From Leclercia pneumoniae (GTDB taxonomy: Bacteria > Pseudomonadota > Gammaproteobacteria > Enterobacterales > Enterobacteriaceae): 64,000 nt of DNA. A program made the position numbers and the translations under genes. Shown here piece by piece: positions 46,614-56,639 of the stretch; positions within the stretch are counted from its first letter, which is position 1, and the number at the start of each line of letters is the position of its first letter. A model generated the notes under the pieces. The model worked only from the letters and a program-made list of their open reading frames with translations. It had not been told where the DNA came from and did not search any database. The stretch spans positions 434,001 through 498,000 of the forward strand of contig NZ_CP071383.1 in NCBI RefSeq assembly GCF_017348915.1. The letters are read 5' to 3'.

Positions 46614-47546
46614 TTATTTTTTCAGCACCCAGGCCTGCTGCCAGTGTGAACCGACACCCGGTTCATACTGGTTAGCCGCTTTCTTGTACTGTACGCAGTA
46701 GCCGCTATAAGGGAACGGTTTGCACTGGTAGGTTTTGCCGTTTTTCGGCTGCAGAACAACGGTGCCCGCAGTGTAGCTGCTCAGGTTTTCCGGGAAGCGG
46801 TAGTCATACTGGCCCGCAGTACCGGTATCGGCGCTGGCTGAATCCTCTTCCAGCATCATGTTGACAACGTCCTGCGCAAACAGGGTGCCGTCTTTATTGG
46901 TCGCGTAGTATTTCAGCATGTGGTGGCCAGCTGTCACGTTAGTCAGGTTCATGGTGACATCCTGATTGGCGTTGTTCATATCCTGCTTCAGATAGCCTTT
47001 CTCCGCGCCCTGATGGTTCATCACGTGCGCTTCCAGATTCACATCACCCTGGGTGTTAACGTGGAAGGAGACGGTCGCGTTGCCGTTAACGATTTTGCTG
47101 TACTGGACATTGCTCACGGCAATGTTTTCGTCCACCTGAGCCTGCTGCTCTTCATAAGAGATGGCTACGGATCGCAGGGCGCTGCCCTCTCTCACGTACA
47201 CGCTGTTTGCGCCGTGAACCGGGTTCACATCGCCGCCTTCATCTTTCATCCCTACGCGGACATCGTTCTGCTCAGCGTTGATTTTCTGCGCCAGGTCGTA
47301 AGACCACTGGTTAGCATCGCCCTGGGCGTCAGAGGAGATGGTCATTTCGGTGCGCATGGAGACCACTTCACCGTTGGCATCGAAGAAGCGCGCAATCACT
47401 TTATCGCCAGCGTTCAGGTTATTACCGGAAATTTGGCCGTTGAGGGTTTTCGCCCACTCAGACACGACCGCTGGGGTTTCGTCCGGCGTCTGGCTGCCGC
47501 CATTTCCGAAATCAACGTCGATAGCCTGATAGGGTGATGCTGCCAA
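46614..47546 (-). pseudogene. gbpA: GbpA-like chitin monooxygenase, 3' part (disrupted by IS1)
   Basis: This is the C-terminal 300 or so residues of a four-domain chitin-binding protein: the two GbpA middle domains (YQAIDVDFGNGG onward, then a domain with VQYSKIVNGNATVSFHV) and a C-terminal chitin-binding module (about the last 65 residues, TYQCKPFPYSGYCVQY...SHWQQAWVLKK). The apparent start inside IS1 (47546) is an artefact; native sequence begins at 47532. It has no signal peptide, so even if translated it would stay in the cytoplasm. Removing IS1 and one 9-bp repeat rejoins it in frame with the 5' part. Confidence 0.88.
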
Positions 47547-47587
47547 CTTACTGATTTAGTGTATGATGGTGTTTTTGAGGTGCTCCA

Positions 47588-47863
47588 GTGGCTTCTGTTT
47601 CTATCAGCTGTCCCTCCTGTTCAGCTACTGACGGGGTGGTGCGTAACGGCAAAAGCACCGCCGGACATCAGCGCTATCTCTGCTCTCACTGCCGTAAAAC
47701 ATGGCAACTGCAGTTCACTTACACCGCTTCTCAACCCGGTACGCACCAGAAAATCATTGATATGGCCATGAATGGCGTTGGATGCCGGGCAACCGCCCGC
47801 ATTATGGGCGTTGGCCTCAACACGATTTTACGTCACTTAAAAAACTCAGGCCGCAGTCGGTAA
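47588..47863 (+). CDS. insA: IS1 InsA regulator
   Basis: 91 residues with the zinc-finger cysteines CPSC and CSHC and a helix-turn-helix. InsA binds the IS1 ends and represses transposition. A programmed -1 shift at the A6C run (47839-47845) fuses its N-terminus to InsB to make the InsAB' transposase. Intact, with ordinary IS1 sequence. Confidence 0.95.
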
Positions 47864-48285
47864 CCTCGCGCATACAGCCGGGCAGTGACGTCATCGTCTG
47901 CGCGGAAATGGACGAACAGTGGGGCTATGTCGGGGCTAAATCGCTCCAGCGCTGGCTGTTTTACGCGTATGACAGGCTCCGGAAGACGGTTGTTGCGCAC
48001 GTATTCGGTGAACGCACTATGGCGACGCTGGGGCGTCTTATGAGCCTGCTGTCACCCTTTGACGTGGTGATATGGATGACGGATGGCTGGCCGCTGTATG
48101 AATCCCGCCTGAAGGGAAAGCTGCACGTAATCAGCAAGCGATATACGCAGCGAATTGAGCGGCATAACCTGAATCTGAGGCAGCACCTGGCACGGCTGGG
48201 ACGGAAGTCGCTGTCGTTCTCAAAATCGGTGGAGCTGCATGACAAAGTCATCGGGCATTATCTGAACATAAAACACTATCAATAA
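47782..48285 (+). CDS. insB: IS1 InsB transposase part (made as InsAB' by frameshift)
   Basis: 167 codons covering the DDE catalytic part of IS1 transposase. It begins in a different frame inside insA and is normally translated only through the -1 frameshift at 47839-47845. [14 protein letters not shown] and [12 protein letters not shown] carry the first acidic catalytic residues. It is intact, so the element is probably still able to move. Confidence 0.95.
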
Positions 48286-48851
48286 GTTGGAGTCATTACC
48301 GCCTGATAGAAGCTATTTGTGGTATCGGCAATTTCCCATACCGCGTAAATAACCTGGTAACCCGTACGTTCCGGAACATTACAATTCATATTCTGGGTAA
48401 CGGCTGGCGCCTGGCCATTTCCATTAACGGTACAGAATGGCGTGGATTCAAATTGCGCGCGGGTCAGTGGCTTATTTGGATCCCAGTTTTGTTTGGTGAT
48501 GTAATAACGCCAGTTGGTGGTTTTATGCGGGGCGGTGTGATACCAGGTAAAGGTATGCGCGCCGGCGGTCATTGGGGTTTTGGTCCAGGCGTTCAGGCTC
48601 TGGCGATCCAGCTGAGAGTACTGGGAGATGCCCGCACTGGCGAGCTGACCATCAGGCGGCAGGGCGCCGTTCGGGAAGCCGGAGGTGCGTTCCACACTCT
48701 GCGGTTCATATTGTACGGTGCCACAGTCAACGTTCTGACCCAGTTTGCACATATAAGCACGACTGGCCGGAGACTGGACATAACCGTGAGCTAAAGCCGA
48801 TGAAGCAACCGTGAGTGTGGCAAGTGCCAACGCAATTTTAGACAGTTTCAT
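48279..48851 (-). pseudogene. gbpA: GbpA-like chitin monooxygenase, 5' part (AA10 LPMO domain, truncated by IS1)
   Basis: A signal peptide (1-21) is followed by the mature N-terminal His22 (ALA-HGYVQSP), first ligand of the copper histidine brace. His109 (TAPHKTTNW) is the likely second. The fragment therefore holds a nearly complete AA10 lytic polysaccharide monooxygenase domain (about residues 22-185) before IS1 cuts it after TTNSFYQA. The ancestral gene would encode 486 residues, like V. cholerae GbpA (485). The exported AA10 domain alone could remain active, though without its chitin-binding domain. Confidence 0.88.
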
Positions 48852-48995
48852 TTATTATTCCATTAAAAGAGAGTAATGCTTTTGGGTGCAGTTAGTGTTG
48901 CGCGGAATAAAAATGAAGTCATGGAATGGCGGGACGAAAAATAATAGTGAAAAAACTTGAAGGCTATTTTCGGCTGTGTATCGGGGAAATAAAAA

Positions 48996-49015
48996 AAGGC
49001 AGCCTGGGCTGCCTT
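48996..49015 (-). terminator. Terminator of ridA
   Basis: AAGGCAGCC-TG-GGCTGCCTT with a long A-run on its left (T-run on the minus strand), 19 bp after the ridA stop. Confidence 0.85.
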
Positions 49016-49033
49016 AATATTAAAAAACAAGCG

Positions 49034-49420
49034 TTAGCGGCGTACGGCGATCGCTTCGATCTCGATCTTCACGTCTTTCGGCAGACGGGCCACTTCCACA
49101 CAAGAGCGCGCCGGGAAGGTCGCATTGTGTTCGGTGAAGAAGGCTTCATAGGTGGCGTTAACGGTAGCGAAATCGTTGAGATCTTTAACGAAAACGGTCG
49201 TTTTCACGATATCGCCCACTTTCAGGCCTGCGGATTCAACAATCGCTTTCACGTTTTCCAGCGACTGGCGCGCCTGCGCGGCCACGTCTTCCGGCACTTC
49301 GCCATTTTTCGGGTTCACCGGGATCTGGCCTGAGGTGATGATCATGCTGCCCAGATCAACGCCCTGAACATACGGGCCGATAGCGGCTGGTGCATTTTCC
49401 GTCGCGAGTACTTTGGTCAT
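49034..49420 (-). CDS. ridA: 2-iminobutanoate/2-iminopropanoate deaminase RidA
   Basis: 128 residues from the ATG at 49420 with AGGAG upstream. RidA hydrolyses reactive enamines/imines released by PLP enzymes such as threonine dehydratase. The YjgF/Rid signature RSCVEVARLPKDVKIEIEA is near the C-terminus with the key Arg in FPARS. An in-frame upstream start at 49477 lacks conservation. Confidence 0.96.
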   Translation of the reverse strand: MTKVLATENAPAAIGPYVQGVDLGSMIITSGQIPVNPKNGEVPEDVAAQARQSLENVKAIVESAGLKVGDIVKTTVFVKDLNDFATVNATYEAFFTEHNATFPARSCVEVARLPKDVKIEIEAIAVRR

Positions 49421-49483
49421 GTTTTCTCCTGAATAACAGCGTGATAAAAACGGATTCCCGGCCATTATACACGTCATTGCGGA

Positions 49484-49945
49484 TTAACCGGCCAGCACCA
49501 CCGTATGGGAAAACTCTTTTTCGCAATATTTGCACTTCAGCGCGATATCGTTGGCGCGTTTTTTTACCGCAAAGCTGGAGTTAACCGGCTCCGCGTGGCT
49601 AATGCAGTTGCTGTTCGGGCAGACCAGTACGCTCTCGATACGCTCTGGCAGGCTCGGACGGGATTTGCCCACCACTTCGTAGTCGTCGATACGGTTCACC
49701 GTGGCGTCTGGCGCATACAGCGAGAGCTGGTTGACCTGCTCGTCGGTGAGGAAGGTGTTCTCGATTTTAATCAAATCCTTACGCCCCATCTCGCCGGACG
49801 GCAGGTTCAAACCGATGGTGATGCGCTGGTCGGTTTCGGTCAGCTTGAACAGGGTCAGCAGCTTAAAGCCCACCTGCGCGGGGATGTGGTCAATCACGGT
49901 GCCACGCTTGATGGCTTCAACCTGGAGTTTGTTATCGTGTGTCAT
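49484..49945 (-). CDS. pyrI: Aspartate carbamoyltransferase regulatory chain PyrI
   Basis: 153 residues, the E. coli length. The N-terminal allosteric domain binds CTP/ATP. The C-terminal zinc domain has all four ligands, Cys109, Cys114, Cys138 and Cys141. Three dimers join two PyrB trimers to give the classic regulated enzyme. It starts 12 bp after pyrB in the pyrLBI operon. Confidence 0.97.
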   Translation of the reverse strand: MTHDNKLQVEAIKRGTVIDHIPAQVGFKLLTLFKLTETDQRITIGLNLPSGEMGRKDLIKIENTFLTDEQVNQLSLYAPDATVNRIDDYEVVGKSRPSLPERIESVLVCPNSNCISHAEPVNSSFAVKKRANDIALKCKYCEKEFSHTVVLAG

Positions 49946-49957
49946 GGTCGTCTCCCC

Positions 49958-50890
49958 TTACAGAGCTAAATCGCTATTCAGAACCAGTGCCAGTAACGCC
50001 TGGCGGGCAAAGATGCCGTTGCCGGCCTGCTGGAAGTACCAGGCGTGCGGCGTTTTATCGACGTCGGTGGTGATCTCATCAATGCGCGGCAGCGGGTGCA
50101 GCACTTTCATGTTGGCGCGTGCGCCCTCCAGGTCGCTGGCGCGCAGAACGAATTGCGCTTTCACGTTGGCGTATTCGGAGGGATCCAGGCGCTCTTTCTG
50201 CACGCGGGTCATATAGAGAATATCCACTTCGCCCATCACCTCTTCGATGCTGGCGTGCAGGCTCCACTTAATGCCTTTCTCGTCGAGCATATCCAGAATG
50301 TACTGCGGCATCGCCAGCGCGTCCGGGGCGATAAAGTAGAAGCGGTTGCCGGTAAACTTCGCCAGCGCCTGGGTGAGAGAGTGGACGGTGCGGCCATACT
50401 TCAGGTCGCCGACCATGGCGATGTTCAGATTTTCCAGCCGCCCCTGGGTCTCCTGAATGGTGAAGAGATCCAGCAGGGTCTGGGTGGGGTGCTGGTTAGC
50501 CCCGTCACCGGCGTTCAGCACCGGAATACCGCCAGAAAACTCGGTTGCCAGGCGCGCGGCCCCCTCCTGCGGGTGGCGCATCACGATGGCGTCCACGTAG
50601 GTGCTAATGACCGAAATGGTATCGGCGAGGGTTTCGCCCTTTTTGCCCAGCGAAGTATTACTGCTGTCGGAGAAGCCCACTACGCTGGCGCCCAGGCGGT
50701 GGATTGAGGTCTCGAACGACAGGCGCGTACGGGTGGAGGCCTCGAAGAAGCAGCTGGCGATGACCTTGTGCTTCAACAGCTCCGGCTGCGGGTTGGCTTT
50801 CAGTTTTGCCGCGGTTTCCAGCACCAGCTCCAGCTCTTCGCGGTTAAGGTCGTTTATGGAAATGATGTGTTTTTGATAAAGCGGATTCAT
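49958..50890 (-). CDS. pyrB: Aspartate carbamoyltransferase catalytic chain PyrB
   Basis: 310 residues from the ATG at 50890 ([14 protein letters not shown]). It condenses carbamoyl phosphate with aspartate in the first committed step of pyrimidine synthesis. The carbamoyl-phosphate motif STRTR is at 52-56, and HPTQ and HPLPR are also visible. A longer frame to 51019 runs through the attenuator and is not the real start. Confidence 0.97.
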   Translation of the reverse strand: MNPLYQKHIISINDLNREELELVLETAAKLKANPQPELLKHKVIASCFFEASTRTRLSFETSIHRLGASVVGFSDSSNTSLGKKGETLADTISVISTYVDAIVMRHPQEGAARLATEFSGGIPVLNAGDGANQHPTQTLLDLFTIQETQGRLENLNIAMVGDLKYGRTVHSLTQALAKFTGNRFYFIAPDALAMPQYILDMLDEKGIKWSLHASIEEVMGEVDILYMTRVQKERLDPSEYANVKAQFVLRASDLEGARANMKVLHPLPRIDEITTDVDKTPHAWYFQQAGNGIFARQALLALVLNSDLAL

Positions 50891-50911
50891 GTTTATCTCC
50901 TGACGCCGGGC

Positions 50912-50938
50912 AAAAAAAAGCCCCTCAAATGAGGGGCT
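50912..50938 (-). terminator. pyrBI attenuator
   Basis: On the minus strand AGCCCCTC-ATT-TGAGGGGCT followed by eight T residues lies 22 bp before pyrB. In E. coli this terminator is bypassed at low UTP, when RNA polymerase pauses in the leader and the pyrL ribosome catches up. Confidence 0.92.
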
Positions 50939-51029
50939 CTGGGAATAGGGATAGCTGCGGGAAGAAAAACGGCAGGCCAGCGTCTGTTTTGAGACGCGGT
51001 AAAACATTATGTCGTACACACTGAACCAT
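50925..51029 (-). CDS. pyrL: pyrBI leader peptide PyrL
   Basis: 34 codons starting [20 protein letters not shown], preceded by GGGAGGA. The first 24 residues follow E. coli PyrL closely, including the FFFP stretch encoded by the U-rich pause region. It stops with a TGA inside the attenuator hairpin rather than beyond it as in E. coli (44 residues), so a translating ribosome still reaches and opens the stem. Confidence 0.88.
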   Translation of the reverse strand: MVQCVRHNVLPRLKTDAGLPFFFPQLSLFPEPLI

Positions 51030-51054
51030 GCTTCCTCCCGGCAAATTGTGGGGC

Positions 51055-51082
51055 ATTATACGCAGCCTGAAGGCGGGATCAA
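51055..51082 (-). promoter_or_regulatory. pyrBI promoter
   Basis: On the minus strand TTGATC (51077-51082), 16 bp, then a perfect TATAAT (51055-51060). The -10 box is 26 bp ahead of the pyrL start. Confidence 0.8.
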
Positions 51083-51199
51083 GCGATAAATTCACGCTTT
51101 AAGCAAAGCAAACGGTTTGCATTGCATGGTTATGCGCTGCGGCAAATCCCGGCCAAAAAGTAGTGGTATGGCAGCCAAATTTCTCGTATAAAAGTTTAA

Positions 51200-51685
<486 letters not shown>

Positions 51686-51689
51686 TTCT

Positions 51690-51852
51690 CTTCCCCTCAC
51701 CCTAACCCTCTCCCCAGAGGGGAGAGGGGATTGTACCGGGCCGTCTTTTCTTCCTCGCCCTTTTGGGGAGAGGGTTTAAAAGTTCCCTCACCCTGAAGCA
51801 GAAGGTGTAAAAGTTCCCTCTCCCTGTGGGAGAGGGTTAGGGTGAGGGCACC
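51690..51852. repeat. Palindromic repeat cluster after tabA
   Basis: Three units of the CCCTCTCCCC/GGGGAGAGGG family: one intact (from 51705), one in which the left arm has decayed (TCCTCGCCCTTTTGGGGAGAGGG), and one short (CCCTCTCCC-TGT-GGGAGAGGG) ending TTAGGGTGAGGG. The tail CACCAGACCGCACCC recurs near other copies. Confidence 0.82.
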
Positions 51853-51945
51853 AGACCGCACCCTTTAGAATGTGATCCAGCTTAAATTTCCCGCACTCCC
51901 TCATCTCATCCCATTGTCCTGCGCTTTTTCTGCGTCATAGTATGA

Positions 51946-51982
51946 TCGTTAAATAAACGAACGCTGTTCTATAATGCAGAAC
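51946..51982 (+). promoter_or_regulatory. yagE promoter with two inverted repeats (probable XynR sites)
   Basis: A TATAAT box (51970-51975) lies inside GTTCT-ATAATGC-AGAAC (51966-51982). A second perfect repeat, TCGTT-AAATA-AACGA (51946-51960), covers the -35 zone. A regulator bound at either would block RNA polymerase. XynR, the IclR-type repressor of yagE in E. coli, is encoded downstream at 58264-59022. Assignment to XynR is inference. Confidence 0.6.
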
Positions 51983-52006
51983 AAAACGATCAAGCAAGGA
52001 GATCCC

Positions 52007-52915
52007 ATGCAGCAGACCGCGCAGTTTTCGGGAATTATTCCGCCTGTCTCCACCCTTTTCACCCCGGACGGCATGCTCGATAAAGCGGGCACCGCCGCGC
52101 TGGTCGACGACATGATCAACGCCGGGGTGGATGGCCTGTTTTTCCTCGGCAGCGGCGGGGAGTTTACCCAGCTCAATACCAACGAGCGCAAAGCGATCGC
52201 CGAGTTTGCCATTGCGCATGTGAACGGCCGCGTACCGGTACTGATTGGCACCGGAGGCACCAACGCCCGCGAAACCCTTGAGCTGAGTCAGCATGCCCAG
52301 CAGGCAGGGGCGGACGGGATCGTGGTCATCAACCCGTATTACTGGAAAGTCTCAGAAGCCAACCTGATTCGCTACTTCCAGCAGGTGGCAGACAGCGTCA
52401 CCCTGCCGGTGATCCTCTACAACTTCCCGGCCCTGACCGGGCAGGATCTCACTCCTGCGCTGGTGAAAACCCTGGTGGACTCGCGCAGCAATATCGTGGG
52501 GATCAAAGACACCATCGACTCCGTGGCCCATCTGCGCAGCATGATCCTTACCGTGAAGGCGGCCCATCCGCACTTTGTGGTGCTCTGCGGCTACGATGAC
52601 CATCTGTTCAATACCCTGCTGCTTGGGGGCGATGGCGCCATTTCGGCCAGCGGTAACTTTGCCCCGCAGGTGTCGGTCAACTTGCTGCAGGCATTCCGCG
52701 ATGACGATCTGGCCCGGGCGGCGCAGTACCACCAGACCATGCTGCAAATTCCGCAGATGTATCAGCTGGATACGCCGTTCGTGAACGTGATCAAAGAGGC
52801 CATCTCCCTCTGTGGTCGCCCGGTATCAACCTACGTGCTGCCGCCTGCCGGGCCGCTGGATGAGGCGCGCAAAGCGCAGCTGAAATCGCTGCTACAACAG
52901 CTCAAACTCTGCTGA
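52007..52915 (+). CDS. yagE: 2-keto-3-deoxy sugar-acid aldolase YagE
   Basis: 302 residues from the ATG at 52007 (AAGGAG before it), the length of E. coli YagE and very similar. Class I aldolase of the DHDPS/NAL family. The Schiff-base lysine is Lys167 (VGIKDTIDS) and the proton-shuttling tyrosine is Tyr138 (LYNFPALTG). It splits 2-keto-3-deoxygluconate or pentonate into pyruvate and an aldehyde. Together with the YagF dehydratase it forms a pentonate pathway. Confidence 0.94.
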   Translation: MQQTAQFSGIIPPVSTLFTPDGMLDKAGTAALVDDMINAGVDGLFFLGSGGEFTQLNTNERKAIAEFAIAHVNGRVPVLIGTGGTNARETLELSQHAQQAGADGIVVINPYYWKVSEANLIRYFQQVADSVTLPVILYNFPALTGQDLTPALVKTLVDSRSNIVGIKDTIDSVAHLRSMILTVKAAHPHFVVLCGYDDHLFNTLLLGGDGAISASGNFAPQVSVNLLQAFRDDDLARAAQYHQTMLQIPQMYQLDTPFVNVIKEAISLCGRPVSTYVLPPAGPLDEARKAQLKSLLQQLKLC

Positions 52916-52929
52916 GCCGGACGGTCACG

Positions 52930-54897
52930 ATGTCGATTGAAACGATTTTTACGCCGCAGGATCACGCCTTCTACTCGGTGAAAACCCACGCCGCCGGGCC
53001 GCAGGGGGCGCTGCCGCTGACCCCGCAAATGCTGATGGAATCACCCAGCGGTAACCTGTTCGGCATGACGCAAAACGCCGGGATGGGGTGGGATGCCAAT
53101 AAGCTGACCGGCAAAGAGGTGCTGATCATCGGCACCCAGGGGGGGATCCGTGCGGGCGACGGACGCCCGGTGGCGCTGGGCTACCACACCGGCCACTGGG
53201 AGATTGGCCTGCAAATGCAGGCGGCGGCGAAAGAGATCACCCGTAACGGTGGCATCCCGTTTGCCGCCTTTGTCAGCGACCCCTGCGATGGCCGCTCGCA
53301 GGGCACCCACGGCATGTTCGACTCCCTGCCATACCGTAACGATGCCGCTATCGTCTTTCGGCGGCTTATCCGCTCGCTGCCCACGCGCCGGGCGGTGATT
53401 GGCGTCGCCACCTGTGATAAAGGGCTGCCCGCCACCATGATTGCGCTGGCTTCTATGCACGATCTGCCCACCATTCTGGTGCCGGGCGGGGCCACGCTGC
53501 CGCCGACGCACGGGGAAGATGCCGGTAAGGTTCAGACCATCGGCGCGCGCTATGCCAACCACGAGCTGTCGTTGCAGGAGGCCGCCGAGCTGGGCTGCCG
53601 CGCCTGCGCGTCACCGGGGGGCGGCTGTCAGTTTCTTGGCACCGCAGGCACCTCGCAGGTGGTGGCCGAGGCCTTAGGGCTGGCGCTGCCCCATTCGGCG
53701 CTGGCTCCCTCTGGCCAGGCCGTCTGGCTGGAGATATCGCGCCAGTCCGCCAGGGCGGTGAGCGAGCTGGATACCCGCGGCATCACCACCCGCGACATCC
53801 TGACGGATAAAGCCATCGAGAACGCGATGGTGATCCACGCGGCCTTTGGCGGCTCCACCAACCTGCTGCTGCACATTCCGGCCATCGCCCACGCGGCGGG
53901 CTGCACCATTCCGGATGTGGAACACTGGACGCGCATCAACCGTAACGTCCCGCGGCTGGTGAGCGTGCTGCCGAACGGCCCGGATTATCACCCCACGGTG
54001 CGGGCGTTTCTTGCCGGGGGCGTGCCGGAGGTGATGCTCCACCTGCGTGCGCTGGGCCTGCTGCATGAAGATGCGATGACGGTCACCGGCCAGACGGTGG
54101 GTGAAAACCTTGACTGGTGGCAGGCCTCCGAGCGCCGGGCGCGCTTCCGCCAGTGCCTGCGTGAGGAAGACGGCGTGGATCCGGATGACGTGATCCTGCC
54201 CCCGGCGCGTGCCAAAGCGCGCGGCCTCACCTCGACGGTGGCTTTCCCGGTGGGCAACATCGCCCCGGACGGCTCGGTAATCAAAGCCACGGCCATCGAT
54301 CCCTCAGTGGTCGGGGAAGACGGTGTTTATCGTCATACCGGATGGGCGCGGGTGTTTGTCTCGGAAGCGCGGGCCATTAAAGCGATTAAAAACGGCGAAA
54401 TTGCCGAGGGCGACATCATGGTGGTGATAGGCGGCGGCCCCTCCGGCACCGGGATGGAAGAGACCTACCAGCTCACCTCGGCGCTGAAGCATGTCTCCTG
54501 GGGTAAGACGGTCTCGCTGATCACCGATGCCCGCTTTTCGGGCGTTTCAACCGGGGCCTGTTTCGGCCACGTGGCCCCCGAGGCGCTGGCGGGCGGGCCG
54601 ATTGGCAAGCTGCGCGATAACGACATCATCGCCATCGAGGTCGATCGCCTTCGCCTGACCGGGAGCGTGAACTTTATCGGCACGCTGGACGACCCCCTTA
54701 CCCCGGCGCAGGGGGCGGCGGTGCTGGCCCTGCGCGCACCGCATCCGGAACTGCACGCCCACGATTTTCTGCCGGACGACACCCGCCTGTGGGCGGCACT
54801 GCAGTCGGTGAGCGGTGGCACCTGGAAAGGCTGTATTTACGACGTAGATAAAATTATCGAGGTTATTAACGCCGGTAAAAAAGCGCTCGGACTTTAG
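52930..54897 (+). CDS. yagF: D-xylonate dehydratase YagF (IlvD/Edd family)
   Basis: 655 residues, the length of E. coli YagF/YjhG. It removes water from D-xylonate to give 2-keto-3-deoxyxylonate. The iron-sulfur cluster cysteines lie in [19 protein letters not shown] and [10 protein letters not shown], as in the family. It starts 14 bp after yagE. Among sugar-acid dehydratases it groups with the long xylonate type rather than with Edd. Confidence 0.94.
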   Translation: MSIETIFTPQDHAFYSVKTHAAGPQGALPLTPQMLMESPSGNLFGMTQNAGMGWDANKLTGKEVLIIGTQGGIRAGDGRPVALGYHTGHWEIGLQMQAAAKEITRNGGIPFAAFVSDPCDGRSQGTHGMFDSLPYRNDAAIVFRRLIRSLPTRRAVIGVATCDKGLPATMIALASMHDLPTILVPGGATLPPTHGEDAGKVQTIGARYANHELSLQEAAELGCRACASPGGGCQFLGTAGTSQVVAEALGLALPHSALAPSGQAVWLEISRQSARAVSELDTRGITTRDILTDKAIENAMVIHAAFGGSTNLLLHIPAIAHAAGCTIPDVEHWTRINRNVPRLVSVLPNGPDYHPTVRAFLAGGVPEVMLHLRALGLLHEDAMTVTGQTVGENLDWWQASERRARFRQCLREEDGVDPDDVILPPARAKARGLTSTVAFPVGNIAPDGSVIKATAIDPSVVGEDGVYRHTGWARVFVSEARAIKAIKNGEIAEGDIMVVIGGGPSGTGMEETYQLTSALKHVSWGKTVSLITDARFSGVSTGACFGHVAPEALAGGPIGKLRDNDIIAIEVDRLRLTGSVNFIGTLDDPLTPAQGAAVLALRAPHPELHAHDFLPDDTRLWAALQSVSGGTWKGCIYDVDKIIEVINAGKKALGL

Positions 54898-54907
54898 GTT
54901 CTGAAAT

Positions 54908-54950
54908 AAAAAAGGCTGTCTGCGAATAGAAATTCGCGGACGGCTTTTTG
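54908..54950 (+). terminator. Terminator after yagF
   Basis: AAAAAGGC...GCGAAT-AGAA-ATTCGC...GGCTTTTT, a long stem with small internal mismatches and a T-run, 10 bp after the yagF stop. Confidence 0.8.
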
Positions 54951-55247
54951 CTGTCTGAAATATATTTAGATTAACGCAAGAATAATTTAATAACTTACTA
55001 AAATATAAGATAAAAATATTCTACCTGGTGCGCTGATAACGACCGGAATCACAAAAGCAAAATATCATAATTCATAAACCAGAAATGACCATTGCCGGAA
55101 AAATAAGCCCCTTATTACACTTTATTAACACGAGTTTGTAATTAATCAGATGACCAAAGGGTGTATTCCTGTCGATGCGCCGGGGCACTTTTTCCCTGGC
55201 TCAGGTCCCTGACGTCGGTACCGTTCCACTTTGCGTTGGGGGTAAAG
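54951..55247. other. AT-rich intergenic region before yagG
   Basis: About 300 bp, strongly AT-rich between 54960 and 55150. It must hold the yagG promoter, since a terminator closes yagEF. I see no confident promoter boxes or operator palindrome and no credible ORF. Confidence 0.4.
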
Positions 55248-56627
55248 ATGCAGTTAACCATGAAAGATAAAATTGGCTACGGGCTGGGTGACACCGCCTG
55301 TGGTTTCGTCTGGCAGGCCACCATGTTCCTGCTGGCCTATTTCTACACCGACGTGTTTGGCCTCTCGGCGGGGATAATGGGCACGCTGTTTTTAGTCTCT
55401 CGCGTGCTGGATGCCGTGACCGACCCGCTGATGGGGCTACTGGTGGACCGCACCCGCACGCGCCACGGCCAGTTCCGCCCGTTTCTGCTGTGGGGGGCGA
55501 TCCCCTTTGGCCTGGTCTGCATGCTCACCTTCTACACGCCCGAGTTTTCGGCCAATGGCAAAATCATCTACGCCTGCGTTACCTACATCCTGCTGACGCT
55601 GGTCTACACCTTCGTTAACGTGCCCTATTGCGCCATGCCGGGGGTGATCACCGCCGATCCGAAAGAGCGTCATGCCCTGCAGTCGTGGCGCTTCTTCCTG
55701 GCGGCGGCGGGATCGCTGGCGATCAGCGGTATCGCGCTGCCGCTGGTGGGGATCATCGGCCGCGGTGACGAACAGCTCGGCTACTTCGGTGCCATGTGCG
55801 TACTGGGGCTCTGCGGCGTGGTGCTGCTCTACGTCTGCTTCTTCACCACCAAAGAGCGCTACACCTTTGAGGTGCAGCCGGGGGCGTCGGTCTCGAAAGA
55901 TCTTAAGTTGCTGCTGGGCAACAGCCAGTGGCGCATTATGTGTGCCTTTAAAATGATGGCGACCTGTTCCAACGTGGTGCGCGGCGGGGCCACGCTCTAC
56001 TTCGTGAAATATGTGATGGACCATCCGGAGATGGCGACCCAGTTTCTGCTGTACGGCAGCATCGCCACCATGTTTGGCTCGCTCTGCTCATCCCGGCTGC
56101 TGGGCCGCTTCGATCGCGTTAAAGCCTTCAAGTGGATCATCGTGGCCTACTCCCTGATTAGCCTGCTGATCTTCTTTACGCCAGCCGAGCACATCGCGCT
56201 GATCTTTGCCCTGAATATCCTGTTCCTGTTTGTCTTTAACACCACCACGCCGCTGCAGTGGCTGATGGCCTCGGACGTGGTGGATTACGAAGAGAGCCGC
56301 AGCGGCCGCCGCTTGGACGGGCTGGTGTTCTCGACCTATCTCTTCGCCCTGAAGATTGGCCTGGCCATTGGCGGCGCGCTGGTAGGCTGGATCCTGGCCT
56401 GGGTGAACTACTCCGCCAGCAGCAGCGTGCAGCCGGTGGAAGTGCTCTCCACCATCAAAATCCTGTTCTGCGTGGTGCCGGTCATTCTCTACGTGGGCAT
56501 GTTCATCATGCTCTCTTTTTACAAGCTCACGGACGCGCGCGTGGAGGCTATCAGTCAGCAGCTGATCAAGCACCGGGCGGCCAGAGGCGACGATCTTCCG
56601 GCGGCCACCACCGCAGCATCGCATTAA
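55248..56627 (+). CDS. yagG: Xyloside/oligosaccharide transporter YagG (GPH family)
   Basis: 459 residues from the ATG at 55248 (MQLTMKDKIGYGLGD), versus 460 in E. coli. A sodium- or proton-coupled glycoside-pentoside-hexuronide symporter with 12 membrane segments and the family motif DAVTDPLMGLLVDRTRTRHGQFRP. It likely imports xylobiose or other beta-xylosides for the YagH xylosidase just downstream. An upstream in-frame start at 55161 would add residues not seen in the family. Confidence 0.93.
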   Translation: MQLTMKDKIGYGLGDTACGFVWQATMFLLAYFYTDVFGLSAGIMGTLFLVSRVLDAVTDPLMGLLVDRTRTRHGQFRPFLLWGAIPFGLVCMLTFYTPEFSANGKIIYACVTYILLTLVYTFVNVPYCAMPGVITADPKERHALQSWRFFLAAAGSLAISGIALPLVGIIGRGDEQLGYFGAMCVLGLCGVVLLYVCFFTTKERYTFEVQPGASVSKDLKLLLGNSQWRIMCAFKMMATCSNVVRGGATLYFVKYVMDHPEMATQFLLYGSIATMFGSLCSSRLLGRFDRVKAFKWIIVAYSLISLLIFFTPAEHIALIFALNILFLFVFNTTTPLQWLMASDVVDYEESRSGRRLDGLVFSTYLFALKIGLAIGGALVGWILAWVNYSASSSVQPVEVLSTIKILFCVVPVILYVGMFIMLSFYKLTDARVEAISQQLIKHRAARGDDLPAATTAASH

Positions 56628-56639
56628 GCAGGAGGCACC

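Larger units (their letters stand above)
47533..48300 (+). mobile_element. IS1 insertion sequence, complete, 768 bp
   Basis: The ends are GGTGATGCTGCCAAC (47533) and GTTGGAGTCATTACC (to 48300), the IS1 terminal inverted repeats. The length is exactly 768 bp. A perfect 9-bp target duplication GCCTGATAG flanks it (47524-47532 and 48301-48309), showing a simple transposition event with no later rearrangement. It interrupts the chitin monooxygenase gene in the opposite orientation. Confidence 0.98.

Noticed and set aside
47533..47546. Start codon for the 3' monooxygenase fragment inside IS1
   Set aside because: It lies in the IS1 end and is only a chance ATG. The fragment is the tail of the interrupted gene, not an independent gene.
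55161..55247. Upstream in-frame extension of yagG
   Set aside because: The 29 extra residues have no counterpart in the family and would precede the first membrane segment without function.
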